Source: Bacteroidales bacterium
Lineage (GTDB): Bacteria; Bacteroidota; Bacteroidia; Bacteroidales; UBA4181
Direction: 5' to 3'
Assembly (NCBI GenBank): GCA_017523725.1
Contig: JAFWVY010000036.1
Coordinates: 1 to 64,000 of the forward strand
Length of the DNA: 64,000 bases
Shown: positions 52,601 through 60,255 of the stretch, piece after piece
How positions within the stretch are numbered: position 1 is the stretch's first letter
Layout of the letters: each line of letters begins with the position of its first letter
Program-made: the position numbers and the translations under genes
Notes under the pieces: model-generated
Databases searched by the model: none
Seen by the model: the letters and a program-made list of their open reading frames with translations, nothing else
Told to the model about the DNA's origin: nothing

Positions 52601-53336
52601 CAGGGATCATGTTGGACAGGGCTCGCCCATAAGGTATTGATTTGTCTCCGTAAAATGAGGAGTTACGTTTTATAATGTCGTGACCAAGGTCTCGGGCCAA
52701 AGAATACTCTTCAGCATCAACATAACGGTCGAAAAGAAACTCTAACGAGGTAATGTAACCTTCGCCATCTTCCCCCCAGGCCTCTCCAACAAATTCCGCA
52801 ACTTCTTTAGCAGTCTCAATTGCTTTTTCATTCTGGCCGTCATACGAATAATACTCGGCAAGAGAGTTTAGCGTAAAAATATAATCAAGGTGATCATCGT
52901 CAAGGCACTTCTCCTGTATGACAAGCGCTGATTTGGCATAATCGATGGCCTGCCCAAATTCCCCGAGAGAAGCATAACATGCCGCTATGTGTGACAATTG
53001 GGATGCATATTCGTAGGATTCTGGACCAGAGTCTTCTCGCTGGTAATTGGCTACCGTCTTGAAAAGGGATAATGCCTGGGGGAAGTCGTGCAGATTAAAG
53101 TACACATTTGCCAGCTGGCTCTTGCATGCGATAACTGCCATCGAACTGTCTGGATAAACCTGTAAAGCCATTTCCAAAGCAGTGTTGAATTGGACTAAGG
53201 CCTGCACATAATCTTCCGCTTTGACACTTTTTATACCGGCATTCAGGTATTTTGTGACAGTTTTGTCAATCTGGGCATATGATGAAAAAGATGGCCCAAG
53301 AAAAAATATGGCTGCAAGAAAAATCTTTTTCAACAT
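49692..53336 (-). CDS. Secreted TPR-CHAT protease
   Basis: 1214 aa. Signal peptide LKKIFLAAIFFLGPSFSSYAQ puts it outside the cytoplasm. Residues about 30-700 are many TPR repeats (for example SYALNNLAHFYKEANDYNKALEYDQK). The C-terminal CHAT domain (about 870-1214) has the catalytic pair: His1053 in HLATHGFF and Cys1130 in LSACDTGLGDV, with LWEIDD near the end. CHAT proteases are caspase-like and in Craspase the TPR-CHAT cleaves a sigma-inhibiting protein. The Met at 53336 (MLKKIFL) was chosen; an earlier Met adds four residues. Just downstream of the anti-sigma gene (16 nt). Confidence 0.9.
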   Translation of the reverse strand: MLKKIFLAAIFFLGPSFSSYAQIDKTVTKYLNAGIKSVKAEDYVQALVQFNTALEMALQVYPDSSMAVIACKSQLANVYFNLHDFPQALSLFKTVANYQREDSGPESYEYASQLSHIAACYASLGEFGQAIDYAKSALVIQEKCLDDDHLDYIFTLNSLAEYYSYDGQNEKAIETAKEVAEFVGEAWGEDGEGYITSLEFLFDRYVDAEEYSLARDLGHDIIKRNSSFYGDKSIPYGRALSNMIPVYHHMDSLQTALQYARQAMAVYKSQGDDVHPYNYVELYERFSDVYNDLGDTKKFIASRKLVIYYEEHNPDNLTHLQQLANSYCILSYGYDKAGEVKNALTAAEKAMGYAKQIVGFPNIYAQVCTRLAIAYSNVGRLDEAVRTTEEALSIIEKEGLDATDRLNCVRNLSCLYDELRESSKSIELGMQYLDGVKEMYGEMSIEYAEALSNLGSFHCHAGNYSQAIQYGNQAISLLEQLDMADYDAGYLYAHIANTLEQLGDYERELLYLNNALEHFSADSYPAEYATAMDNIAVTYCRMKDYSTALDFALKAMEIRKSLNGENDPMYAYSLNNLAHFYKEANDYNKALEYDQKTVEIRKELYGEKSPLYIASLHSLAVDYHYLKDSDKAIATDSTALCLALNVYEPESPDIIYAYYQLADDYYQSAQYDKAIPYIAHYFDLQSQSVIKSLKGLNTEYKQSFWEKNTSRIERATHFAIQLADRPDMARTAYNSVLMMKGLLLTSAEEFERLIDAITDPSILPLVNEYKDLKNRLTSDRTLSRDEQKSLYQRTISLEDQFIRYSPSLTTYTSSIESTWEDIRDNLKDGEVAVEFFLDDYYGYNTYCAMVLRKDWDAPKIEYICLKEYIDRLNSMGPQMFTGQFTELGYEGIWKPLEKYVSGGERIYFATDDLMQQTNIEMFGLGIENSITNKCDLVRLSSTREICSKIQFGRPSTAVIYGGLTYEIDSATLAQLHSKYPVESTSLSRGLQTLNDTRAGWKYLPYTAAEAEAIYGQLTKGNVTTTLFKGETGTEESFKSLSGKDISILHLATHGFFLNDVGKTNNFLGRFAGEDDSIIDPMLRSGLILSGGQTAWLGNDTPHGIEDGILLSKELSELDLSHIDVVVLSACDTGLGDVKNDGVFGLQRAFKLAGVQTIIMSLWEIDDNVTSIFMNYFYQNLLSGLPRHDAFKQAQNSVRKEYTNPYYWAAFIMLD

Positions 53337-53352
53337 ATGATATGACAACTAG

Positions 53353-54111
53353 TTAGAAAACCTTTTCAAGAATCTTTTTCGCCTCAACCTTATATGGACT
53401 TGGGGAATCAGAAATAGATTCTAAAAGTTTCTTTGCCTTAAGTATATTACCTCGCTTCATCAAGATGATTGCCTCATACCACTCAACCTCGTACAACTTC
53501 TGCTGAAAAACCAAACGTTCATATTCCTCCTCTTCAGAATTTACTTCCGTGGGAATAGCATCCTCAATCATATGGCGTGCATCTGTTATAGAAAATTGAG
53601 CGTTCTCAAAATCTTCGGAACCGATTTGAGAATGGATGCGCTCCATTAACTCATCAATAGTATTACCATCCCTGGCGACAGGTGAAGATAATTCCGCATA
53701 AGCCAACATTCCATTGTCCTTAAGAGAATGAAGAGTTGTGGAATAATTAATCCCCCCAACAACAGCGACCACCATGGCAGCAACTGATGCAAAGGCCCAT
53801 ACAACTCTCTGACCCGAATCGAAATAATCTCTAATCTTATCGAAAAAAACACCTAACATTACACTCAGATCTGGAACATAACTTTTCATTTGTTTCCGTT
53901 CTTCTGCATGCTTAATCAAGAATTCGCGCATGGAGACCTTTTGTACAGCATTTGCGACCTGTTTTTGGCATTCATACTCTTCCTTAAGCAAAGTATCTCT
54001 TTCGAGTTCTGCTTCAAAAAGACGTTTATCCTCGTCGCTCATACGGCCTAACAAGTAATTGTCAATCTTTTCTTCCGTTGAAATATCGTTGTACATTGGT
54101 TTCGTTTTCAT
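53353..54111 (-). CDS. Single-pass membrane anti-sigma-like protein
   Basis: 252 aa. Cytoplasmic N-terminus of about 100 residues with MSDEDKRLFEAELERDTLLKEEY (the anti-sigma-type helices), one membrane segment at about 103-122 (VVWAFASVAAMVVAVVGGINY), and an external C-terminal part (about 125-252) that is helical with LYEVEWYEAIILMKRGNILKAKKLLESI, like a pair of TPR units. It has no zinc-binding Cys/His site and no FecR motif. Directly downstream of the sigma gene (28 nt) and upstream of CHAT, so it is the natural candidate for the sigma inhibitor. Confidence 0.78.
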   Translation of the reverse strand: MKTKPMYNDISTEEKIDNYLLGRMSDEDKRLFEAELERDTLLKEEYECQKQVANAVQKVSMREFLIKHAEERKQMKSYVPDLSVMLGVFFDKIRDYFDSGQRVVWAFASVAAMVVAVVGGINYSTTLHSLKDNGMLAYAELSSPVARDGNTIDELMERIHSQIGSEDFENAQFSITDARHMIEDAIPTEVNSEEEEYERLVFQQKLYEVEWYEAIILMKRGNILKAKKLLESISDSPSPYKVEAKKILEKVF

Positions 54112-54139
54112 TATATGCCGATTATGTCTTGAATGTAAC

Positions 54140-54742
54140 CTACAATCTGTGGAATTGCTCCACTATAGGCTTGATTTTTTTCATACACTTGTTCTTCTGT
54201 GTCTTTACAGAATCTGCGTTACTATAATTCATTACAGAAGCAATCTCGTTCCCAGACATACGGTCCCAATAGAAATATCGCAATATTTCATTGCAGGGCG
54301 AGGGTAATACCGAAACGGCCTGCTCAACAAAATCCTTCAACTCATTCAATTTCTTTTCCGATTCTTCCTCCCTAGCCTCTTCTATCATCCGCTTCTGCAC
54401 CTTTGTGTTTAGTATCATCTCATCCTCTGATCCTGTCTGGTATAATGGAATCTTGTCAAATTCATGTATTTTTCTGTCGCCTGCTTGCATTTTCCGAATG
54501 GCAATGCCTAGAAGATATTGGTATAGGGAACTGGCCAGATTCTCCGGCGTAAGTTTGTGACAAAGGATGTTATCGTACATAGCCATGTACGAATCGTGGA
54601 AAAGGTCCATGGAATAGTCCTCCGTTTTATTGTACTTGTTCCGAAAATATGAAATGAACTTCGGATATGCCCGATCGTAAAAAACGGCCATTGCAGTCTG
54701 GTCGTTTACGATAAACTTTTTTATATACTCTTTGTCCGTCAT
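54140..54742 (-). CDS. ECF-type RNA polymerase sigma factor
   Basis: 200 aa. Sigma region 2 is about 15-65 (YDRAYPKFISYFRNKYNKTEDYSMDLFHDSYMAMYD), and region 4 is about 135-195 (AVSVLPSPCNEILRYFYWDRMSGNEIASVMNYSNADSVKTQKNKCMKKI). The first gene after the caspase, 3 nt from it. Its likely promoter class is the GGTTACC-N13-CGACATA motif found three times nearby; this assignment is inferred from proximity and from the motif being of ECF type. Confidence 0.85.
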   Translation of the reverse strand: MTDKEYIKKFIVNDQTAMAVFYDRAYPKFISYFRNKYNKTEDYSMDLFHDSYMAMYDNILCHKLTPENLASSLYQYLLGIAIRKMQAGDRKIHEFDKIPLYQTGSEDEMILNTKVQKRMIEEAREEESEKKLNELKDFVEQAVSVLPSPCNEILRYFYWDRMSGNEIASVMNYSNADSVKTQKNKCMKKIKPIVEQFHRL

Positions 54743-54745
54743 CTA

Positions 54746-55618
54746 TTAAAACATAAAAGCATTCCTGCGACTTGGCTGACCCTCGTTGTCAAGATTCTGT
54801 GGATATCTAGATAGCCCTGAAACGCTGTCGGTCCATTCCTGGAGCAAATCTATGTATGAGCATGCATCGAACTGTTTGGATTCGCGGGCAATCACATACG
54901 AAAGAACTCCGTAGTATTCACCGGTTGGCGAACGGTATTCGTAATTGGACTGGTATGGCTTACAGGCCGCAACAAAAAGCCATTCAGTAGGTTCCGACTT
55001 CTTCTTAACAATGTTTCCCTGTCGAGGGATAACGAATTTGTCGCCAGTACCACGGACAAACACCTCTTCGTCTGAACGGCCACGTGAACCACTGCCACTG
55101 TGACATGCATCCGCAATAATAATGATTTTACCTTGCGACCCTACGCATTTACGCAATTTTGTAAACAGTGTGTTCAATTCATCGTCTGTTAGATGATTCT
55201 CCCCCTCATATTCGCCCGGAGAGAATGTCTTTCTGGCATCATACGGAATCCAAGCCTCATCAAATCCATCATCTTCATCTCCATTCAAATCTGTTATCTG
55301 CTGACCATGCCCTGAGAAGTGCAAATAGACAACATCTCCTGATTGAATACGTTCGGAAAGTTTCTCGAAGGAAAGCAGAATATTTTCTTTTGTTGCCTCA
55401 GAATCAGTTAACTGCAAAATATTGTCGGAAGTAAAATCTTGGCGGAGAAGAGCTTCCTTGATAATGAAAATATCGTTGTTGCCGTGAATGCTGTTCCATC
55501 CAGAATCTTCAGGATAGTTCCCAATACCAATTAAAAGGGCATGACGAGACTGTCCCCAAACATTACAAACGACAAGCGGTAATATGATGAACAATATGAT
55601 GCGCCATACTTTTATCAT
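54746..55618 (-). CDS. Secreted caspase-like protease (peptidase C14)
   Basis: 290 aa. Signal peptide IILFIILPLVVCNVWGQ. The caspase core has RHALLIGIGNYPED at the start, His104 in YLHFSGHGQQ and Cys171 in IIADACHSGSGS, the His-Cys dyad of metacaspases. Acidic pocket around DLNGDEDDGFDEAW. It is the first gene of the operon that goes on with sigma, anti-sigma, CHAT and the ADP-ribosyltransferase-like gene. Metacaspases cut after Arg or Lys; the target is not known. Confidence 0.9.
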   Translation of the reverse strand: MIKVWRIILFIILPLVVCNVWGQSRHALLIGIGNYPEDSGWNSIHGNNDIFIIKEALLRQDFTSDNILQLTDSEATKENILLSFEKLSERIQSGDVVYLHFSGHGQQITDLNGDEDDGFDEAWIPYDARKTFSPGEYEGENHLTDDELNTLFTKLRKCVGSQGKIIIIADACHSGSGSRGRSDEEVFVRGTGDKFVIPRQGNIVKKKSEPTEWLFVAACKPYQSNYEYRSPTGEYYGVLSYVIARESKQFDACSYIDLLQEWTDSVSGLSRYPQNLDNEGQPSRRNAFMF

Positions 55619-55726
55619 CCTTTTCTGCTAAAAAAGAACAATAATAATAAAAAATGGTAGTCCTGTTTTGAAAATAGATGTTTTTTTTTACACAATCTAA
55701 ACTCACCGATAAAAACCTTCTTTCTA

Positions 55727-55753
55727 GGTTACCTTTTGCCCCCGCCCGACATA
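55727..55753 (+). promoter_or_regulatory. ECF-type promoter (c): GGTTACC-N13-CGACATA
   Basis: GGTTACC (55727-55733), 13 bases, CGACATA (55747-55753), followed by ATA as in (b). It lies 32 bases before the ATG at 55785, in the divergent space between that gene and the caspase gene. Confidence 0.82.
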
Positions 55754-55784
55754 ATACAACAAACATCTAAAAATTACTTGCATC

Positions 55785-56348
55785 ATGTCTAAATGGTTTT
55801 TTCTCTTTCTAATCGTAGCGACCGTTATGGCCGTCATAGTTATTGCCGCGGATTTCAAATTCTTCTTCGCGAGCAAGAAAAAGTCCATGCCATATACCGG
55901 CCTGACTTCAAAAGAAATGCTGTCAATCATAAGCGAGGAGGGCTACCGTCCCAGCCTGGATGAAGATGAGGACATCGTCTTCAAAGACAAAGGGCTGACC
56001 ATTTTTTATGGAACCCGCACAAGCAAAGACCTCGTTTTCGGACGAATCTACTGCAATTTGGAAAAGGATGACAAGTGGCCGGCCCTGTTGGCCGCAAAAG
56101 ACGTAGAGACGGAATATATTGCCGTTAAGGTTCTTGTAGATGACGAAAGCGTGATCTTTTCGGTGGAAGCATTGTATATGCCCAGTGAGGTTTTCCGGCT
56201 TTTCTTCAATCGGACGTTATCCATCCTGCATGATTCTGTGGACATGTTCTCAGACAAGTTCCATGAGTACAAAGCAAGTGAAGAGAGCAAGGGCCGGATG
56301 TTGCAAAGTGCCCTGGTGCTGTCCACTGCAAGTCAGTTGGCAAACTGA
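55785..56348 (+). CDS. Single-pass membrane protein, unknown function
   Basis: 187 aa with an N-terminal membrane segment (FFLFLIVATVMAVIVIAADF), then a soluble domain with acidic patches (EDEDIVFKDKGL) and a mixed alpha/beta look. No recognised family. First gene downstream of the ECF-type promoter (c), divergent from the caspase gene. Confidence 0.68.
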   Translation: MSKWFFLFLIVATVMAVIVIAADFKFFFASKKKSMPYTGLTSKEMLSIISEEGYRPSLDEDEDIVFKDKGLTIFYGTRTSKDLVFGRIYCNLEKDDKWPALLAAKDVETEYIAVKVLVDDESVIFSVEALYMPSEVFRLFFNRTLSILHDSVDMFSDKFHEYKASEESKGRMLQSALVLSTASQLAN

Positions 56349-56437
56349 GAATTCCTGGAATTGAATTGCTCTAAAATAATTATCTTCACTCATTGCAAAT
56401 CTGAATCTCAATCACCTGATTAATAATTAAAACCGTC

Positions 56438-57421
56438 ATGAAGACTCTCTTGACAGTCTATGCCGTTTCATGGCTGATATCGCTTGCCGTGTATCTCTAT
56501 TTTCAGTACAGACATTTGCGTTATAAAAAGAAACATCCGCTGCCGGGCTATGCCATGGATGCAGTAAGTAAATCCAAAAAGCAGCCATGGTATTCCTATG
56601 CCCTCTTCCTCGCCATTGCGCCTTTGGGTGTCCTGTTTCTCCCCTACGTAGTGATTTCTTCGCTCAAAGAAGATAAATTCATTTCTTCGCACATAGTAGA
56701 CAAGAAAAAAGCCAGGGAATATAAAAAATTCGAACAAGAACTCGAACAAAGTAAAAGGGAGGAAAACGAGTACAAACAACGGGCTTTGCAGGATTTAGAT
56801 GAAGCCCTGGCCATGCCGCAGGAAGATCATTCTGAAGCGCATGTCACAACGGCAAGAGCGTTGGAGAAATTAATCAGAACCAGGGACTACGATGCTTTCA
56901 TGTCGTGTCTCGACCATCTTTCACTTCCTGACGGCATGTCGCTTCATGTGGAAGTGTGCTCTCAAAATGGAGTGGGCGATGCAAGCAAACTCTTTGTGCA
57001 AACGCAAGACGGCATACGCGACTATAAAATATGGGATTACATCAAAGTCGAGAATTCCGTCGACGGCGCTTGGGAAGCCTGTTTACTTTCAAAAATCTGG
57101 CATCTCCTTCCATTATGGTGGCACGCAAATTACGACGAACGCACCTATTTATATTCTGTAGAAGATGCAGACAATATTCATCTTTATTCCGATGAGGAAC
57201 AAAACGCGAGTTTAATTCGGGAAATCGTCAGACCACTCATCAGCGCCCCGGAGGTCGTGAAGGCTAAGGACAGATTCTATGTGCGCTGCCGCTATTGGAC
57301 AAACTTCGGCGGCGTCATCCAAGAAACCACCGAAGTCCTCATCTCCCCCGACGGCAAGGCATCCTTCAATGAAATCGAACGGAAGGCCTTGTATGAATAT
57401 GACTGTGGAATAAGGTTTTAA
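56438..57421 (+). CDS. Membrane protein with coiled coil, unknown function
   Basis: 327 aa. Two N-terminal membrane segments (AVSWLISLAVYLYFQY and YALFLAIAPLGVLFLPYVVIS), a charged coiled coil (KKAREYKKFEQELEQSKREENEYKQRAL), and a C-terminal soluble domain with YWTNFGGVIQETTEVLISPDGKASFNEIERKAL. Not recognised. Co-directional with the next genes. Confidence 0.62.
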   Translation: MKTLLTVYAVSWLISLAVYLYFQYRHLRYKKKHPLPGYAMDAVSKSKKQPWYSYALFLAIAPLGVLFLPYVVISSLKEDKFISSHIVDKKKAREYKKFEQELEQSKREENEYKQRALQDLDEALAMPQEDHSEAHVTTARALEKLIRTRDYDAFMSCLDHLSLPDGMSLHVEVCSQNGVGDASKLFVQTQDGIRDYKIWDYIKVENSVDGAWEACLLSKIWHLLPLWWHANYDERTYLYSVEDADNIHLYSDEEQNASLIREIVRPLISAPEVVKAKDRFYVRCRYWTNFGGVIQETTEVLISPDGKASFNEIERKALYEYDCGIRF

Positions 57422-57459
57422 TCAATCATCTAAACGCCCCACGTTATCCCTGTTTTATC

Positions 57460-58191
57460 ATGCTTCAATCCGGATACAGACTGTTAGACCGCCAGACCGG
57501 TGGTTTTCATAAGGGAGAGCTGGTCTCCATTATCGGCAGGCCCTTGATGGGAAGGACCATATTCGCGCTCAACTTGTTCAGAAATATCGTTCTGGATGGC
57601 GAAAACAATGCGGTATTCCTGACTTCGGAATGCCCTGCATGCAAGGCGGCAGAATTCCTTGACAGAATGAATGGGAATGAGCAACCAGGCACAGCCGACA
57701 GGATCGTCGATATTTCTGCTTGCAAGAATGTCGATGCGCTGTTGGAACTTATCCGGCACTTAAGGGCTGAGAAAAAGGTCGATGTCGTAATTCTCGACAG
57801 TTTCCACTATCTGACATTGTTTGACGATCTTTCCACGTCTTTTCTTTATGAGCGTCTGGCCGATACTTCACGTAGAATAAAGCAGCTGGCCAAAGAATTG
57901 GGCATAACCATCATCATGACCTCCCGCACAAACTATATGGTTGACGAGAGAATCGGTGCCCGGGGAAAGATGCCTCAATTATCCGATACGGATAAGATGG
58001 GCGACCTAGCCTGTTTCAGCGATGTGGTGCTGGGGCTTTACAGACCGGAAGTCGATGGCATGCTGGTTGATGCCATGGGTTATGACATGCGACATGTCTT
58101 GTATGTCCTCATCCTGAAAAGCCGTATGGCCGTGGCGGAACATGCGATAAAATTCTCCATGTCGCCCGGGAATTGCCGCATCACAGAATAA
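57460..58191 (+). CDS. DnaB-type RecA-fold ATPase with altered Walker A
   Basis: 243 aa. Equivalent to the C-terminal ATPase domain of replicative helicase DnaB: Walker A position GRPLMGRT (residues 26-33) where DnaB has A-R-P-S-M-G-K-T; the catalytic Lys is Arg. Walker B VDVVILDSFHYL, then IIMTSRTNYMVDERIGARGKMPQLSDT...VVLGLYRPEV, matching DnaB motifs 3-4. The DnaB N-terminal domain is absent. It may bind but not hydrolyse ATP normally. Not a replication gene in this context; position is next to unknown membrane genes. Confidence 0.72.
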   Translation: MLQSGYRLLDRQTGGFHKGELVSIIGRPLMGRTIFALNLFRNIVLDGENNAVFLTSECPACKAAEFLDRMNGNEQPGTADRIVDISACKNVDALLELIRHLRAEKKVDVVILDSFHYLTLFDDLSTSFLYERLADTSRRIKQLAKELGITIIMTSRTNYMVDERIGARGKMPQLSDTDKMGDLACFSDVVLGLYRPEVDGMLVDAMGYDMRHVLYVLILKSRMAVAEHAIKFSMSPGNCRITE

Positions 58192-58238
58192 CAAAGCCTC
58201 CCTCTGAACAACCTTGTTTAGCCCCCCCGACTTCAATC

Positions 58239-59471
58239 ATGGACACCCTGAACTATATATTAGACCACTATCAGCGGATGGATATGCAAAAGAACGCCGG
58301 AGGACGGGCTGTTCTGACGGCGTTGGTGCATACGCTCACGAAAGAAGAACTGCAGACGCTGCGAAAGAAAATCAAGCGTAATGTATTGAATTGGCATGTC
58401 AGCACAGAACTCTGTAAGGAAGTCACCAAAGTGCTGAACAAAAAATACCCGCACAGAAATGGTAACATTTCGACCGTGCTGAAGCAGTTTGCCGACAAGA
58501 AAAGCGGCAAGGTGGCAGAAGCCAGGGTGGAACTGCGCGACAGGTACGGCAAGCAGTCATTCCAGATGCAGCGGAAGATCCTGAAGGCCATGCTCGCAGC
58601 CTCCAAGCAAGACCGGATCTGGGCATACAAACAATTGGAGAAAGCATGGGACGACTACTTCTTCGAAGACGTGAAAAAACTGTGGGAACAGCACCGCGAG
58701 GAGGCGTGCATTGCCGTGGTTTCAAAGCATTTCCCGACGGATTATGTGTACGACAATCTTCCCTGGCTGGATACGAACGACAACTATTTCTATCTATGTG
58801 TCAAGCTTGTACATCACCCCTCATTCAAGATAGACGCAAGGCGGTTCATAAATACATCTCATACATGGTGGTGGCCAGATTTGGCATATCTGCATATCAT
58901 GGCCAAATCAAAAAGTAAAGTGGAACCGGGCGTGGCTACAAAGGTGCTGTACAAATACATGGCATTCTATATCCAAAACACGACCCTGCCGCCACGGGCC
59001 CCATTCCAGTACGACCTTCCCGATCAAATCCAGGATAAGACTTTATCCACCAAGTATTTTGAGTTTGTATCCTTCGTCCTCTGGTGTATGGGCGAACTCG
59101 GTCTGGTCGAAGAACTGTTAGCCTTCGAAGTATGGGACAAAAAAGTCAAATCATTGTTTTTCAAGCATCTAAAGGAAGGGCTGATGATTCATGTTGATAC
59201 CGAAGACAGGACATGGCATTCATGGGATCCTGAGGATTTGAGAGATTCGTGGAACCTGCTCCGCTACACCATCGCAGAGTGTCTGCCCGAGGAATTCCGG
59301 CAGTTGATAAAAATCAAGTTCAACGTATCTGTGGATCCGGAATCCGGACAAATCCGGGAACAGCGAGAAACGTCGGAGGCCCCGACCGGCCAGGAGAATG
59401 TCTCCATTCGCCGGACTGAGGTTTTAAACAATCTCATTGCGGAATTCGATCTGGAAGAACTACCGTTTTAA
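58239..59471 (+). CDS. Large helical protein, unknown function
   Basis: 410 aa (start MDTLNYILDHY; an upstream ATG in the end of the ATPase gene would add 22 residues). Predominantly helical, rich in Lys/Arg in the N-terminal third, with Trp-rich stretches (NTSHTWWWPDLAYLH). No recognised family. It follows the DnaB-type gene after 47 nt and may act with it. Confidence 0.55.
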   Translation: MDTLNYILDHYQRMDMQKNAGGRAVLTALVHTLTKEELQTLRKKIKRNVLNWHVSTELCKEVTKVLNKKYPHRNGNISTVLKQFADKKSGKVAEARVELRDRYGKQSFQMQRKILKAMLAASKQDRIWAYKQLEKAWDDYFFEDVKKLWEQHREEACIAVVSKHFPTDYVYDNLPWLDTNDNYFYLCVKLVHHPSFKIDARRFINTSHTWWWPDLAYLHIMAKSKSKVEPGVATKVLYKYMAFYIQNTTLPPRAPFQYDLPDQIQDKTLSTKYFEFVSFVLWCMGELGLVEELLAFEVWDKKVKSLFFKHLKEGLMIHVDTEDRTWHSWDPEDLRDSWNLLRYTIAECLPEEFRQLIKIKFNVSVDPESGQIREQRETSEAPTGQENVSIRRTEVLNNLIAEFDLEELPF

Positions 59472-59512
59472 ACGCCTCATGACTTCATCCCAAAGAACCC
59501 AAAAGTCTCCCC

Positions 59513-60223
59513 ATGAAAACCAATCTCTTCGCCATCCTTTTCGTCCTGCTGTCGTCCTGCGGCCGTAACACGGACGAGTTTCCCATCAAGACCTATATCG
59601 TCTATGATGAGCCGGTGAACGGGTATCGCGTGACAGGGGTGTTCTATCCGTTTGATGCAAATACAGAAACCGGACAGATAGAATTGCGCTTCAAACCGGT
59701 AAAAGGTGGACGGGCGCTGGTCTACTCGAATGTCGGCAAGCATGAGGAAGGGCATCCGGATTGGCGGGATAAATTCTCGGGCAAGAACATCTTCGACATG
59801 GTCTTCGATGAAAACGGGTATGTCGACAAGGCGTCAGGTTTCAAAGACGGCGAAACGTACCATTGGCATTACCACGGCACACAGGAGGAATACCGGGCCC
59901 ACTCTCCTCTTTTATACGATGCTGAATTCCAGTTTCATGATGTGGATTTCGACGGCGAAGACGAATTATTGATCAATACTTACTACCGAGGTCAGATAGG
60001 CAATTATTACAAAGTTTACGAAATCACACCCCAGGGGCTGGTCCTGAGAAAAGGCAAGCCTTTCGACGACATCAACAACGACACCGAATTCCACCCGGAT
60101 ACCAGGACCATCGTGAACTGGTCGTCTTTTTACTATGGCGAGAAAATCGGATTCACCCTCTCCAAGGACGGGAAAAGAGTCATGAAGGTGTTCAAGATTG
60201 GATACGACTCCTCCCGGGATTAA
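59513..60223 (+). CDS. Lipoprotein, unknown function
   Basis: 236 aa. Signal peptide with lipobox LFVLLSSCGR (Cys near residue 16). The body is beta-rich with YDAEFQFHDVDFDGEDELLINTYY, an EF-hand-like calcium/acidic loop typical of FG-GAP-like units. Function unknown. Last plus-strand gene before the convergent AAA/DUF4143 gene. Confidence 0.6.
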   Translation: MKTNLFAILFVLLSSCGRNTDEFPIKTYIVYDEPVNGYRVTGVFYPFDANTETGQIELRFKPVKGGRALVYSNVGKHEEGHPDWRDKFSGKNIFDMVFDENGYVDKASGFKDGETYHWHYHGTQEEYRAHSPLLYDAEFQFHDVDFDGEDELLINTYYRGQIGNYYKVYEITPQGLVLRKGKPFDDINNDTEFHPDTRTIVNWSSFYYGEKIGFTLSKDGKRVMKVFKIGYDSSRD

Positions 60224-60255
60224 TCACGCCATCAAACGCAAATAAACTCTCCAAC

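Noticed and set aside
55619-55784. A GGTAACC copy on the minus strand as a caspase promoter
   Set aside because: The core is nearly palindromic so it appears on both strands, but only the plus strand has CGACATA at 13 bases. No autoregulation of the caspase-sigma operon is shown.
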